From Arthrobacter_M sp030063245 (GTDB lineage Bacteria; Actinomycetota; Actinomycetes; Actinomycetales; Micrococcaceae), in contig NZ_CP180316.1 of the NCBI RefSeq assembly GCF_051131705.1, forward strand, positions 1,426,001-1,490,000: DNA of 64,000 bases, read 5' to 3'. The position numbers and the translations under genes are program-made. The notes beneath the pieces were generated by a model. It ran no database searches. It was not told the DNA's origin and worked only from the letters and a program-made list of their open reading frames with translations. This document shows, piece after piece, positions 33,405-42,096 of this stretch (the first letter of the stretch is position 1; each line of letters opens with the position of its first letter).

Positions 33405-34853
33405 GGCTCTTCAGAATTGAGAGTGTAGTCGGGGTCTGAATCCGCCGGATTCCAGCAGCGATCTGGCGATGTAATTGGTGATGTTACGGAACCCGAGAGC
33501 GGAACCACGAAGGTGTTCAAGACGGCCATTTATCGCCTCAGTTGGGCCATTGGAAGTGCCAGGCCGCTCAAAGTAGGCGAGCACATCGACGGCTCGGCGT
33601 TTGAGCGTGCGGCCAAGGGTTCTGAGCTCGGTGAGCGCGCTGGGGACGCCGGCGCTGAGGGAGTCGATCACGGCTTGCATCATCTCCTGTCCGCGGGAGC
33701 GGTCCGGTTCCCGGTACGCGGCGATCATGCGTTGGTAGAGGCCCCAGCTCGCCTCGACTTCGACATGCGTATCGGTGGAGAACAAGGTTTCAAGGCGGTC
33801 GCGTTGCTTTTCGGTAAGCAGATCCGCCCCAGTATGCAGCGTCCGCCTAGCCGAATACAACGGGTCTCCGGCCCTTCCGCGGTGCCCGCGCGTCTGCTGC
33901 TGAACTCGCCGCCGGCACGAATCCAGCGCCTCCCCAGCCAAGCGGACCACATGAAATGGATCCATCACCGGAACGGCATCAGGGAGTTCCTCGGTGGCGG
34001 CACTCTTGAACCCGGAAAACCCGTCCATGGCGACCACTTCAACCCCGTCCCGCCACTGCTGTGGGCGTGCCTTCAGCCAAGTGACGAAGACTTGTTTGGA
34101 GCGGCCTTCGACCATGTCCAGGAGCCTCGATGGGCCGGTGCCGTCCCTGATCGGAGTCAGATCAATGATCACGGTGACGTACTTGTCCCCGCGGCGGGTG
34201 TGCCGCCAAACATGCTCGTCAACACCGATGACCTTCACACCGTCGAAGCGGTGTTGATCATCAATCAACACACGCCTGCCCTCGGCCAGGACAGCCTTGT
34301 TCGCGGTGTTCCAGGTCACGCCCAGGCCCTCGGCAACACGGGCGACCGTGAGGTGTTGGCATACGATCCCTTCCAGTGCCCAGCGCAGCCCGCGGCGGGA
34401 AAGTTTCGCCCGCTGCTCCGCGGCCATGGAGGTGTTCTGCCGCCACACGTGCCCGCACCCGGTGCAGCGGTAGCGGCGGATACTCACCAGCAGTGTGGTC
34501 GGGCGCCATCCGAAGGGTTCATGGCCCAGCCGACGAGTCACCGTGTCCCGTGGGACTCCCTGGCATCCGCACCGGGAACACCAGTCATCGGCCTCGGTGA
34601 CGCGGCAGGCCAGGACGGCACGATCTGGGCGCAGGTACTGACCGGTCACCTCAAGTCCGAGCTCATCAAGGCGGCAGAATGTGGTCAGGTCAGGGCTGTG
34701 AAAGGTAGCGTGGAACACGAGGGCCTTGCGGTAGAGGAATCACGATCTAGATAATCTGATTCTCTCCCAAGGCCCTCACCTCAGCTGAAACAACTTGCCG
34801 ACCCCAGGCTCCTCACACTGCAGCCCCGACTACACTCTCAATTCGGAAGAGCC
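33405..34853 (-). mobile_element. complete ISL3-family insertion sequence, 1449 bp
   Basis: Bounded by 30-bp terminal inverted repeats (33405-33434 and 34824-34853) that match at 29 of 30 positions and start GGCTCTTC. It is flanked by the 8-bp direct repeat CCTTTTCC. It carries a single transposase gene on the minus strand whose stop codon lies inside the left inverted repeat. Intact ends, intact gene and identical target duplications point to a recent insertion. Confidence 0.95.
33411..34718 (-). CDS. tnpA: ISL3 family transposase
   Basis: 435 aa, full length and uninterrupted. The N-terminal zinc-ribbon segment has paired cysteines (WCSRCGC; RCTGCGHVW). The helix-turn-helix lies around LTVARVAEGLGVTWNTA. 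The DDE catalytic core is recognisable: first Asp in VIGVDEHVW, second in PVMDPFHVV, Glu in NGPTEAING. It catalyses cut-and-paste movement of the surrounding element. The start ATG at 34718 lies 135 bp inside the right end of the IS. Confidence 0.95.
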   Translation of the reverse strand: MFHATFHSPDLTTFCRLDELGLEVTGQYLRPDRAVLACRVTEADDWCSRCGCQGVPRDTVTRRLGHEPFGWRPTTLLVSIRRYRCTGCGHVWRQNTSMAAEQRAKLSRRGLRWALEGIVCQHLTVARVAEGLGVTWNTANKAVLAEGRRVLIDDQHRFDGVKVIGVDEHVWRHTRRGDKYVTVIIDLTPIRDGTGPSRLLDMVEGRSKQVFVTWLKARPQQWRDGVEVVAMDGFSGFKSAATEELPDAVPVMDPFHVVRLAGEALDSCRRRVQQQTRGHRGRAGDPLYSARRTLHTGADLLTEKQRDRLETLFSTDTHVEVEASWGLYQRMIAAYREPDRSRGQEMMQAVIDSLSAGVPSALTELRTLGRTLKRRAVDVLAYFERPGTSNGPTEAINGRLEHLRGSALGFRNITNYIARSLLESGGFRPRLHSQF

Positions 34854-34861
34854 CCTTTTCC
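34854..34861. repeat. 8-bp target-site duplication, right copy
   Basis: CCTTTTCC directly outside the right IS end, identical to 33397-33404. Confidence 0.9.
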
Positions 34862-34987
34862 CGCTGGGCGCATCATGCCCAAAGACCTCACGATAAAATT
34901 TAGGAAATACGCTATTGGGTTTCTTAGCACAATCCAGGTGAGGCCGAGGACCATAATACTATCGACTCACCCATGCTTATGGTTCTC

Positions 34988-35278
34988 CTAGAGTCGCGCT
35001 AAAGCGTTATGAAATATGCGGAGAACGGCCCCGGGAGCGACGGTTGCAATCAGCAGAATGGCGAAGGTCCAGCGTTGGTCTAGACCATCAGTGGGAGGAA
35101 GAGTCCAGGTGCCGACAACAAAAAAGACAATTCCCAAAAGCCACAGCCAGGCGACCTTTCCTACAGGTCCCTTGAAGTAGCTAATCGGTTCAGGATATGC
35201 CTTCGCGACTTGCATCGCCGCGGGAATGGTGCACAAGTTCGTACCAACTATGAGAAACACTATGGAGACTACCGCCAT
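34988..35278 (-). CDS. small hypothetical membrane protein
   Basis: 96 aa with three predicted helices (VVSIVFLIVGTNLCTIPAAM; WLWLLGIVFFVVGTW; FAILLIATVAPGAVL). The ATG at 35278 follows AAGGTGG by 10 nt, supporting translation. I recognise no family. Base composition here is less GC-rich than in the neighbours, and the gene sits between a fresh IS and a decayed acetyltransferase, so it may belong to an acquired or degenerating patch. Confidence 0.55.
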   Translation of the reverse strand: MAVVSIVFLIVGTNLCTIPAAMQVAKAYPEPISYFKGPVGKVAWLWLLGIVFFVVGTWTLPPTDGLDQRWTFAILLIATVAPGAVLRIFHNALARL

Positions 35279-35323
35279 ATCGGGATTACCACCTTAGTTT
35301 CGTCAGGACAGGTTCAAAGCGGC

Positions 35324-35507
35324 CGTCGTTGGCCACTAAGCGACCACTCACTCGCTAGAGCGGCGACTGTCGCTGCGGTCGCGTTGGATGCCGGTACTGG
35401 TGAGATGGTGGGATACCAGTTAGCCAGTTACGATCGGATGGGCTTCCGGCCCACGCACCGCTCAGCAGCCTGGGACTATTCCGCTCAGCCGTCGACGTCG
35501 TGCAGAT
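35324..35507 (+). pseudogene. decayed GNAT acetyltransferase, 5'-truncated with internal deletion
   Basis: The plus-strand reading contains LARAATVAAVALDAGTGEMVGY, resembling the middle of an actinobacterial GNAT protein. It is joined directly to YDRMGFRPTHRSAAWDY, resembling the GNAT C-terminus (normally ...NERMGFRP...). The acetyl-CoA-binding region that should lie between (about 70-80 residues) is missing, and no N-terminal part is present. The convergent DinB-like gene overlaps its end. Confidence 0.5.
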
Positions 35508-36003
35508 GATGCACGATGTCGTGCATGAAATACCCGGAGAAGCTCCTGATCGTAAAAACCTTGCCGTCGCTGCGCCGTCCGGTCCGGGACCATTGGTCCT
35601 GCGAAACGGCGGCGAAAGACGCGGCGATTTCGGCGCCGGCCTCCAGCAGAGCGGCGCTCACGGCTGCCGGATCCGAACTGCCGTAATCCTCATCCAGGCA
35701 GGCTTGGTCCTGGTCCCAGTTGGCGAACTCCGGGTCGTCGCTCTCCAGCATCAGGTGCAGACGCTGGTCGAAAAGGCCGAAGACATCGCGGACGTGGCAG
35801 GCATATTCCAGTACCGACCAGGTGTGTCCATCCGGGCGCTCCGCCGCGTACTGCCGGCGCAACACGGCGTGCCAGCGGGGCAGCAGTTCGGGCAGCGCGC
35901 TGGCCGCCATCGCCGGGGTTGTGGTGGCGGCTTCGAAACCGCAGTCGGGACAGGGCCTGGTGAGTACCCAAGTCCAGTCCTTGCTATCCGGGGTGATGAC
36001 CAT
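35485..36003 (-). CDS. DinB family protein
   Basis: 172 aa four-helix protein of the DinB/YfiT superfamily, many of which bind a metal through three histidines and act in thiol-dependent transferase or detoxification reactions. Candidate ligands are the His in YACHVRDVFG and the pair in HDIVHHLHD. The opening WTWVLTRPCPDCGFEA is typical of an actinobacterial subgroup. Substrate unknown. The ATG start is at 36003; parC ends 50 bp upstream on the same strand. Confidence 0.82.
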   Translation of the reverse strand: MVITPDSKDWTWVLTRPCPDCGFEAATTTPAMAASALPELLPRWHAVLRRQYAAERPDGHTWSVLEYACHVRDVFGLFDQRLHLMLESDDPEFANWDQDQACLDEDYGSSDPAAVSAALLEAGAEIAASFAAVSQDQWSRTGRRSDGKVFTIRSFSGYFMHDIVHHLHDVDG

Positions 36004-36054
36004 GACAGTAGTTTAGGCATATGCCACGACGTCTGTGCGACGATCAGCGCTGCG

Positions 36055-38589
36055 TCAGTCCCCGGTGCCGGCCGCAGCGGATGTAGCCGCGTAGCTGGGA
36101 CCGATCGCCTCGACCGCCTGGGACAGCATGATGCCTGAACCGTCGCGGCGACCGTGTTCGGCGGGTAGAGCCCTGGCAACGCCGGCCTCGGAACCGGCTC
36201 TGGCGGGACCGTGGCCCGCCCAGGCCAGCAGCAGCTGGTCCTCGCCCTTGAGGAAGCGGTGTGCCCGGACGCCGCAGGTGGCCCGGCCCTTGGCGGGGTA
36301 CTCGGTGAACGCGGTCACCTTGGCGGAGCCCGGCACGGTGCCCGGCAGGGCATCGGAGGTGCCGGAGATGGTGACGACGACAGCGGCCGGATCGGGTGCG
36401 CCGTCGTCGGCCGTTTTGACGACGGTAAAGCTGATCACGGAATCCCCGGGCAAGAGCTTGATGCCGGCCATTCCGCCGGCGGTACGGCCCTGCGGGCGAA
36501 CGCTGGAGCCGGGGAAGTGCAGCAGCTGCGCCTGCTCGGTGATGAAGACCAGCTCGTCGTCCTCACCGGCGGAGGCGGCGCCTACCACGCTGTCCTTGTC
36601 TTTGAGCGCGATGACATCCCAGTCATCGCGGTTCAGCGGGTAGTCCGGGGATACGCGTTTAACCACGCCCTGGGCGGTGCCGATGGCGATGATCTCGTTC
36701 AGCGCCGTGAACGCGACTAGGGTTTCGCCGCGTGTCAGCGTGAGGAATTCCTTGGCGGGGACGCCGCCGGCCAGGTTTGGCATGGCCGTTGTCGGCGGGA
36801 GCACCGGCATGTCCACCACCTGCAGCCGCAGCATCCGCCCGGCGGAGGTCAGCGCCGCAATCTCTGAACGGGCGCTGGTGCGCAGCACAGACCGGAAGAC
36901 ATCGTGTTTGTTGCGCGGCCCCCCATCATTGAGCGGTTCCTGATGGGACGTCCGGGCGATCTGGCCGGAGGCACTGAGGATCACCCAGCAGGGGTCGTCG
37001 GCGATTTCCAGCGCCAGTGGGGCGGCCTTTCCTTTGACGCCAACGCCGGCCCCGTCAGCCGCTGCGAGGGCTTTGGCAACGCCGGGGGCCACGGCCTCGG
37101 ATTCCAGCAGGACCGTGCGCCGGGGGGTGGCGTATTTGTCGGAGATGGCGCCGAGCTCGTCGGAAACCAGGTCCCGCAGCCGCTGTTCGGAGGCCAGGAT
37201 TGCTTCCAGCTCGGCGATTTCGCGGCGCAGCTCGTCCTGTTCCTTTTTCAACTCGATCCGCGAATACTTGGTCAATTGGCGCAGGCGCAGCTCCAGAATG
37301 TAGTTCGCCTGGATCTCGCTGAGATCGTAGATCGCCATCAGGCGCTCCCGCGCGGCGGCGACCTCATCGGAGGAGCGGATGATCTGAATGACCTCGTCAA
37401 TGTCGACGATGGCAATCAGCAGGCCCTCCACCAGGTGCAGCCGGTCCTTCTTTTTCCCCAGCCGGTAGGACGTCCGGCGCCGGACCACCTGCAGCCGGTG
37501 CGCAACGTAGACCCGCAGCAGGTCCAGCAGCCCCAGGGTTTGCGGCTGCCCGTCGACCAAGGTGACGTTGTTGATCCCGAAGGAATCTTCCATCGGGGAG
37601 TAGCGATACAGCTGGGCGATCACGGCGTTCGGGTTGAAACCGTTCTTGATCTCGATCACCAGCCGCAGCCCGTGGTTGCGGTCCGTTAGGTCGTTAACGT
37701 CGCTGATGCCCTGCAGCTTCTTGGAGGTGACCGCGTCCTTGATCTTTTCAATCACCTTTTCCGGCCCCACCAGATACGGCAGCTCCGTCACCACCAGCCC
37801 GGTCCGGCGGGCGGAGAGCTGCTCGATCCCGATCTTGGCGCGGGTTTTGAAGGATCCCCGGCCGGTGGCATAGGCATCCCGAATGCCGTCCAGGCCCACG
37901 ATCCGGCCGCCGTTGGGCAGATCGGGCCCGGGGATAAAGCCCATCATGTCCTCGAGGGTCGCATCCGGGTGCGCAATCAGATGCCGGGCCGCCGCGATGA
38001 CCTCGCCGAGGTTGTGCGGGGCCATGTTGGTGGCCATGCCGACGGCGATGCCGCTGGCGCCGTTGACCAGGAGGTTGGGGAACGCCGCGGGGAGCACCTC
38101 CGGCTGCGTCAGCTGATTGTCGTAATTGGGGATGAAGTCGACGACGTCCTCGTCCAAGTTGTCCGTCAGCGCCAGCGCCGCGGCCGCCAACCGTGCCTCG
38201 GTGTAGCGCGGAGCGGCGGGGCCGTCATCGAGCGAGCCGAAGTTTCCGTGCCCGTCAATCAGCGGCAGCCGCAGGGAGAAGTCCTGCGCCATCCGCACCA
38301 TGGCGTCGTAGATGGCGGTATCGCCGTGCGGGTGCAGCTTGCCCATCACCTCGCCGACCACGCGGGCGCTCTTGACATGGCCCCGGTCCGGCCGCAGGCC
38401 CATCTCGCTCATCATGTACAGGATGCGCCGCTGCACCGGCTTGAGCCCGTCCCGCGCATCGGGCAGGGCGCGCGAGTAAATCACCGAATAGGCGTACTCG
38501 AGAAAGGACCCTTCCATCTCACTGGAAACATCAATATCAATGATCTTCTCGGCGAAATCTTCTGCTGCGGGAGGTTGGCGCTTGGCCAT
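36055..38589 (-). CDS. parC: DNA topoisomerase IV subunit A (GyrA/ParC family)
   Basis: 844 aa. The DNA breakage-reunion subunit of a type IIA topoisomerase. The N-terminal domain has YSVIYSRALPDARDGLKPVQ and the catalytic tyrosine Tyr129 in APRYTEARL. A long coiled-coil region (IELKKEQDELRREIAELEAI) and a C-terminal beta-pinwheel follow. The partner is the parE product encoded at 21969-24080. The C-terminal tail is poorly conserved (GSEAGVARALPAEHG). It is divergent from the GNAT/acyl-CoA synthetase gene across 98 bp. Confidence 0.9.
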   Translation of the reverse strand: MAKRQPPAAEDFAEKIIDIDVSSEMEGSFLEYAYSVIYSRALPDARDGLKPVQRRILYMMSEMGLRPDRGHVKSARVVGEVMGKLHPHGDTAIYDAMVRMAQDFSLRLPLIDGHGNFGSLDDGPAAPRYTEARLAAAALALTDNLDEDVVDFIPNYDNQLTQPEVLPAAFPNLLVNGASGIAVGMATNMAPHNLGEVIAAARHLIAHPDATLEDMMGFIPGPDLPNGGRIVGLDGIRDAYATGRGSFKTRAKIGIEQLSARRTGLVVTELPYLVGPEKVIEKIKDAVTSKKLQGISDVNDLTDRNHGLRLVIEIKNGFNPNAVIAQLYRYSPMEDSFGINNVTLVDGQPQTLGLLDLLRVYVAHRLQVVRRRTSYRLGKKKDRLHLVEGLLIAIVDIDEVIQIIRSSDEVAAARERLMAIYDLSEIQANYILELRLRQLTKYSRIELKKEQDELRREIAELEAILASEQRLRDLVSDELGAISDKYATPRRTVLLESEAVAPGVAKALAAADGAGVGVKGKAAPLALEIADDPCWVILSASGQIARTSHQEPLNDGGPRNKHDVFRSVLRTSARSEIAALTSAGRMLRLQVVDMPVLPPTTAMPNLAGGVPAKEFLTLTRGETLVAFTALNEIIAIGTAQGVVKRVSPDYPLNRDDWDVIALKDKDSVVGAASAGEDDELVFITEQAQLLHFPGSSVRPQGRTAGGMAGIKLLPGDSVISFTVVKTADDGAPDPAAVVVTISGTSDALPGTVPGSAKVTAFTEYPAKGRATCGVRAHRFLKGEDQLLLAWAGHGPARAGSEAGVARALPAEHGRRDGSGIMLSQAVEAIGPSYAATSAAAGTGD

Positions 38590-38687
38590 GCGAAAAGGGG
38601 TTCCTAACTGCTGCGGGTGCTCGATGACCGGACGTGAAGTTATGGCACTCAGCCGTCAGGCACGGTTCAACTGGGTACAGTGAGTCT

Positions 38688-41363
38688 ATGGTGGAACAGC
38701 CCGTTGAGCCCGAATATCCGGAACACTGGGAGGCCGATGTCGTGCTGCGCGACGGCGGCACTGCGCATCTGCGGCCCATGTCGGCCGCCGATGCGGACGC
38801 GTTGCAGGCCTTTCATCTGGCCCAATCGCAGAACTCGACCTACCTGCGCTTCTTCACCTACAAGGCCCGGCTCAGCGATCGGGAGCTGCGCCGCTTCACC
38901 GAACTTGACTACCGCGACAGGGTGGCCCTAGTGATCACCAGGCCCGGGGAGATCATCGGAATCGGCCGCTACGACCGGCTCGATGACCCCACCGAAGCGG
39001 AGGTTGCCTTCAATATTGCCGACCGTCATCAGGGCCGGGGGCTCGGCTCGATCCTGCTCGAACACCTCGCTGCCGCCGCGCGGGAAAACGGGATCCGCAG
39101 GTTCACCGCCGAGATCCTGCCGGAGAACCGGAAGATGCTCACGGTCTTTTCCGAGGCCGGATATGAGGTGCACCGGCATTTCGACGACGGCGTGATTTCG
39201 CTGGGCTTCGCCATCGATCCGACGGAAAAATCGCGCGCTGTGATGGAGTCGCGGGAACACCGTGCCGAGGCCCGCAGCGTGGCGGGTTTGCTGGCACCGC
39301 GCTCGGTGGCGGTGATCGGGGCAAGCCGGCAATGGGGGAGCATCGGCAACCAACTGCTGGAGCACATTGTGGAGGGGCGGTTCAACGGGCCGGTCTATGC
39401 GGTCAACCAGGAGGCATTGGAGCTCTCCGGGCTGATGACCTATGGCAGCATCGGGGCGGTTCCCGGGCCGGTGGATCTGGCCATCCTTGCCGTTCCCTAC
39501 GCGGAGGTTCCAAAGGTGGTGGCCGAATGCGGCGACGCGGGGGTGAAGGGGCTGCTGGTCGCTACCGCCGGATTTGCCGACGACGGCGCCCGCGGGCTTG
39601 CGCGGCAGCGGGACCTGGTGCGGCGGGCCAGAGCGAGCGGTATGCGGGTGGTGGGTCCGGCCTCGCTGGGCGTGGCGAACACCCGGCCCGAAATTTCCCT
39701 GAATGCTTCGATGGCACCGGCCATGCCGCGACGCGGCGGCCTTGGCCTGTTCAGCCAGTCGGCGGCCATCGGCGTGTCGCTCTATGCCGCGTCCAGCCGC
39801 CGCCGGGTGGGGCTCTCGAGCATGCTTTCGGCCGGCAACCGGGCGGATGTTTCCGGCAATGACCTGATGCAGTACTGGGAAGACGACGAGCAGACCCGCG
39901 CCTGTGGACTGTACCTGGAATCTATCGGCAATCCGCGGAAGTTTTCCCGGATCTGCCGCCGGCTGGCCCGCAGCAAGCCCGTCATCGTGGCGAAATCGGA
40001 TGTGATGGGGCTGCGCCTGCCGCCCGGACACGCGGTCCGGACCACGGCGGCGCCGGGCGGTGCGCTGGACGCGATGCTCCGGCAGGCGGGCGTGATCCGG
40101 GTCGAAACGATTGAGGAACTGCTGGACGTCGCGCAGATAGTGGACAGCCAACCGCTTCCCGGCGGGCCCGGCCTGGCCGTTTTCAGCAACTCGCTGGCGC
40201 TGGGCAAGGTGGTCGCGGATTCCGCGGTGGCGTACGGGCTCAATCCCGGACCCGTCTCTGCGGACCTGCGGCTGGACAGCGGGCAGTCCGTGGCGCTGCC
40301 GGAACTGCGGCGCCGGCTGCTCGGCGCGCTGCAGCAGGACACCGTGCACGCCGCCGTCGTGACGCTGCTGCCCGCGCGGGGGCTTACCGTCGAGGCGATT
40401 GCACAGGTGCTCTTCGACTGCTCCCGGGAGTCGGGTAAGCCCGTGGTCGCCGCGTTCACCGGAATTTTGGACCCATCGATTTATGTGGAGGGATTGATCG
40501 AACCCGGTCTCCCGTGCTACTCCAACCCGGCGGCCGCCGTCGCCGCCCTCGCCGCCGTCGTCCGTTATGCGCAGTGGCAACAGCGCGAACAGGTGGCCTT
40601 CGCCGAGCCCGCCGGAATCGATACCGATGCGGCGGCGGCGCGGCTGGACGATCTGCTGCACGGCGTCGATGGGGACGGGCTGGTCCGCCTCGATCAGCCC
40701 ACCGCCGCGGAACTGCTGGCACATTATGGGATCACGGTGTTGGAGTCGGTGCCGTTCAGCACCGCTGACGAAGCGGTGGCCGGTGCGGATCGGCTCGGCT
40801 GGCCGGTGGCGCTGAAGACGATGGACGCCACCCTGCGGCACCGGTTGGATCTGGGCGGTGTCCGGCTCAATATTGAGGATGCGGCGTCGCTGCGGCGCAA
40901 CATTTCGCAGATGACCAAGGTGCTTGAACCATTCGGTAGGTTCGCCATGGAAGTCCAAAGCATGGCCGCGGTGGGACAGTCGTGCACGCTGCGGGCGATC
41001 GAGGACCCGCTGCTGGGCCCGGTGGTTTCGTTCGGGCTGGCCGGCGACGCTGTTAATCTGCTGGGCGATTGGGCGCATCGGATCCCGCCGCTGACCAGCG
41101 CGGATGTGGCGGACTTGGTGCGCTCGCCGCAGGCGGCGCGCAAGCTCTTCGGTTACGAGGGGCTCCCCGCCGTCGATATTGCCGCGCTGGAGGATCTTGC
41201 GGCCAGACTTGCGGTACTTAAGGACGAGCATCCGGAAATCGCACTGGTGGAGTTTAATCCGGTGCTGGTCGGCCGGGACGGGTTGCGGATCCTGGCCGCG
41301 GATGTGCGGATCGGAAATCCCGCGCAGCGCACGGACAGCGCACGTCGGGCCATGATTTCCTGA
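38688..41363 (+). CDS. bifunctional GNAT acetyltransferase / NDP-forming acyl-CoA synthetase-like protein
   Basis: 891 aa. Residues about 20-185 are a GNAT domain with the acetyl-CoA loop DRHQGRGLGSILLEHL. The rest resembles NDP-forming acetyl-CoA synthetases: a CoA-binding Rossmann domain (SVAVIGASRQWGSIGNQLL), succinyl-CoA-ligase-like domains (LFSQSAAIGVSL) and a C-terminal ATP-grasp part (WPVALKTMDATLRHRLDLGG). Related Pat/Pka enzymes acetylate lysines of metabolic enzymes; in Salmonella Pat the order is reversed (GNAT C-terminal). The start is the ATG at 38688 (MVEQPVEPEYPEHW); the upstream extension to 38634 lacks homology. Confidence 0.9.
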   Translation: MVEQPVEPEYPEHWEADVVLRDGGTAHLRPMSAADADALQAFHLAQSQNSTYLRFFTYKARLSDRELRRFTELDYRDRVALVITRPGEIIGIGRYDRLDDPTEAEVAFNIADRHQGRGLGSILLEHLAAAARENGIRRFTAEILPENRKMLTVFSEAGYEVHRHFDDGVISLGFAIDPTEKSRAVMESREHRAEARSVAGLLAPRSVAVIGASRQWGSIGNQLLEHIVEGRFNGPVYAVNQEALELSGLMTYGSIGAVPGPVDLAILAVPYAEVPKVVAECGDAGVKGLLVATAGFADDGARGLARQRDLVRRARASGMRVVGPASLGVANTRPEISLNASMAPAMPRRGGLGLFSQSAAIGVSLYAASSRRRVGLSSMLSAGNRADVSGNDLMQYWEDDEQTRACGLYLESIGNPRKFSRICRRLARSKPVIVAKSDVMGLRLPPGHAVRTTAAPGGALDAMLRQAGVIRVETIEELLDVAQIVDSQPLPGGPGLAVFSNSLALGKVVADSAVAYGLNPGPVSADLRLDSGQSVALPELRRRLLGALQQDTVHAAVVTLLPARGLTVEAIAQVLFDCSRESGKPVVAAFTGILDPSIYVEGLIEPGLPCYSNPAAAVAALAAVVRYAQWQQREQVAFAEPAGIDTDAAAARLDDLLHGVDGDGLVRLDQPTAAELLAHYGITVLESVPFSTADEAVAGADRLGWPVALKTMDATLRHRLDLGGVRLNIEDAASLRRNISQMTKVLEPFGRFAMEVQSMAAVGQSCTLRAIEDPLLGPVVSFGLAGDAVNLLGDWAHRIPPLTSADVADLVRSPQAARKLFGYEGLPAVDIAALEDLAARLAVLKDEHPEIALVEFNPVLVGRDGLRILAADVRIGNPAQRTDSARRAMIS

Positions 41364-41403
41364 TCGGTTAGCTTGCGTGCTGCGGATCTGTGAAAATAGA
41401 GCT

Positions 41404-42093
41404 ATGAATTCGTTCGGAACGACGGCACATCAGGGCACGCAGGGTCATAACCTCCAGGCCGCTCTGCAGCGGGCCGGCTTTTATCCGCTGCTGGTCTCGG
41501 ACGTGGTGGAGGACGCTTTGGATGGCCGGGCATGCCTGTCCCATCTGGTGCATCTGGAAACCCATTTCGACCGGACCGAGGTGCATCGGCACATCACCGT
41601 GCTGGTGCTGACCGAGGACATGCTGGTGATCACCCATGTTGATGACCAGCAGCTCGACGACGAGGGCGAGCAGATGGTGGCGCAGGTCTCCACCGAATCC
41701 GTCCCCGTGAGCCAGATCAGATCCGTGGTGCTTAGCTACGTGTATTCGCAGCCGCAGAACTACAAGCCCTCCGACCCGGTCCGTGAACTCACGCTCTCGA
41801 TCGCGTGGTCCGGCGGCCAGCGGGTCGATGTCGGCCCGGCGGCCTGCGGGGACCCGCAGTGCGATGCGGATCACGGCTACACCGGCACCATCGCCCAGGA
41901 GGACATTGCGCTGCGGATCAGCGCGGAGGCGGACGGGCTGCAGGCCGTCCAGGATGCCAAATCCTTCGCGCGGGCGGTGCGGGCGGTCAATACCAGCAGC
42001 GCCGCCCCGACGGACACCGAGCCGCATTCGCTTGAGCGCGGCAGATTTCCGTCCCTGAGTCCGAAGTCCAGCCGTGGACATCACCGGCGCTAA
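41404..42093 (+). CDS. DUF5998 family protein
   Basis: 229 aa from the ATG at 41404. Soluble; it matches by overall pattern the actinobacterial DUF5998 proteins: opening LQAALQRAGFYPLLVSDVV, middle LVHLETHFDRTEVHRHITVLVLT, then a Cys/His-containing stretch CGDPQCDADHGYTG. Function unknown. It forms a run with the phosphodiesterase-like gene, which starts 3 bp after its stop, so the two are probably co-transcribed. Confidence 0.82.
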   Translation: MNSFGTTAHQGTQGHNLQAALQRAGFYPLLVSDVVEDALDGRACLSHLVHLETHFDRTEVHRHITVLVLTEDMLVITHVDDQQLDDEGEQMVAQVSTESVPVSQIRSVVLSYVYSQPQNYKPSDPVRELTLSIAWSGGQRVDVGPAACGDPQCDADHGYTGTIAQEDIALRISAEADGLQAVQDAKSFARAVRAVNTSSAAPTDTEPHSLERGRFPSLSPKSSRGHHRR

Positions 42094-42096
42094 GCG

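Noticed and set aside
33005..33529. 174-codon minus-strand frame spanning the IS end and cydDC 3' end
   Set aside because: Begins inside the IS, then runs antisense to CydC; only the hydrophobic strip 33315-33404 could be a real remnant.
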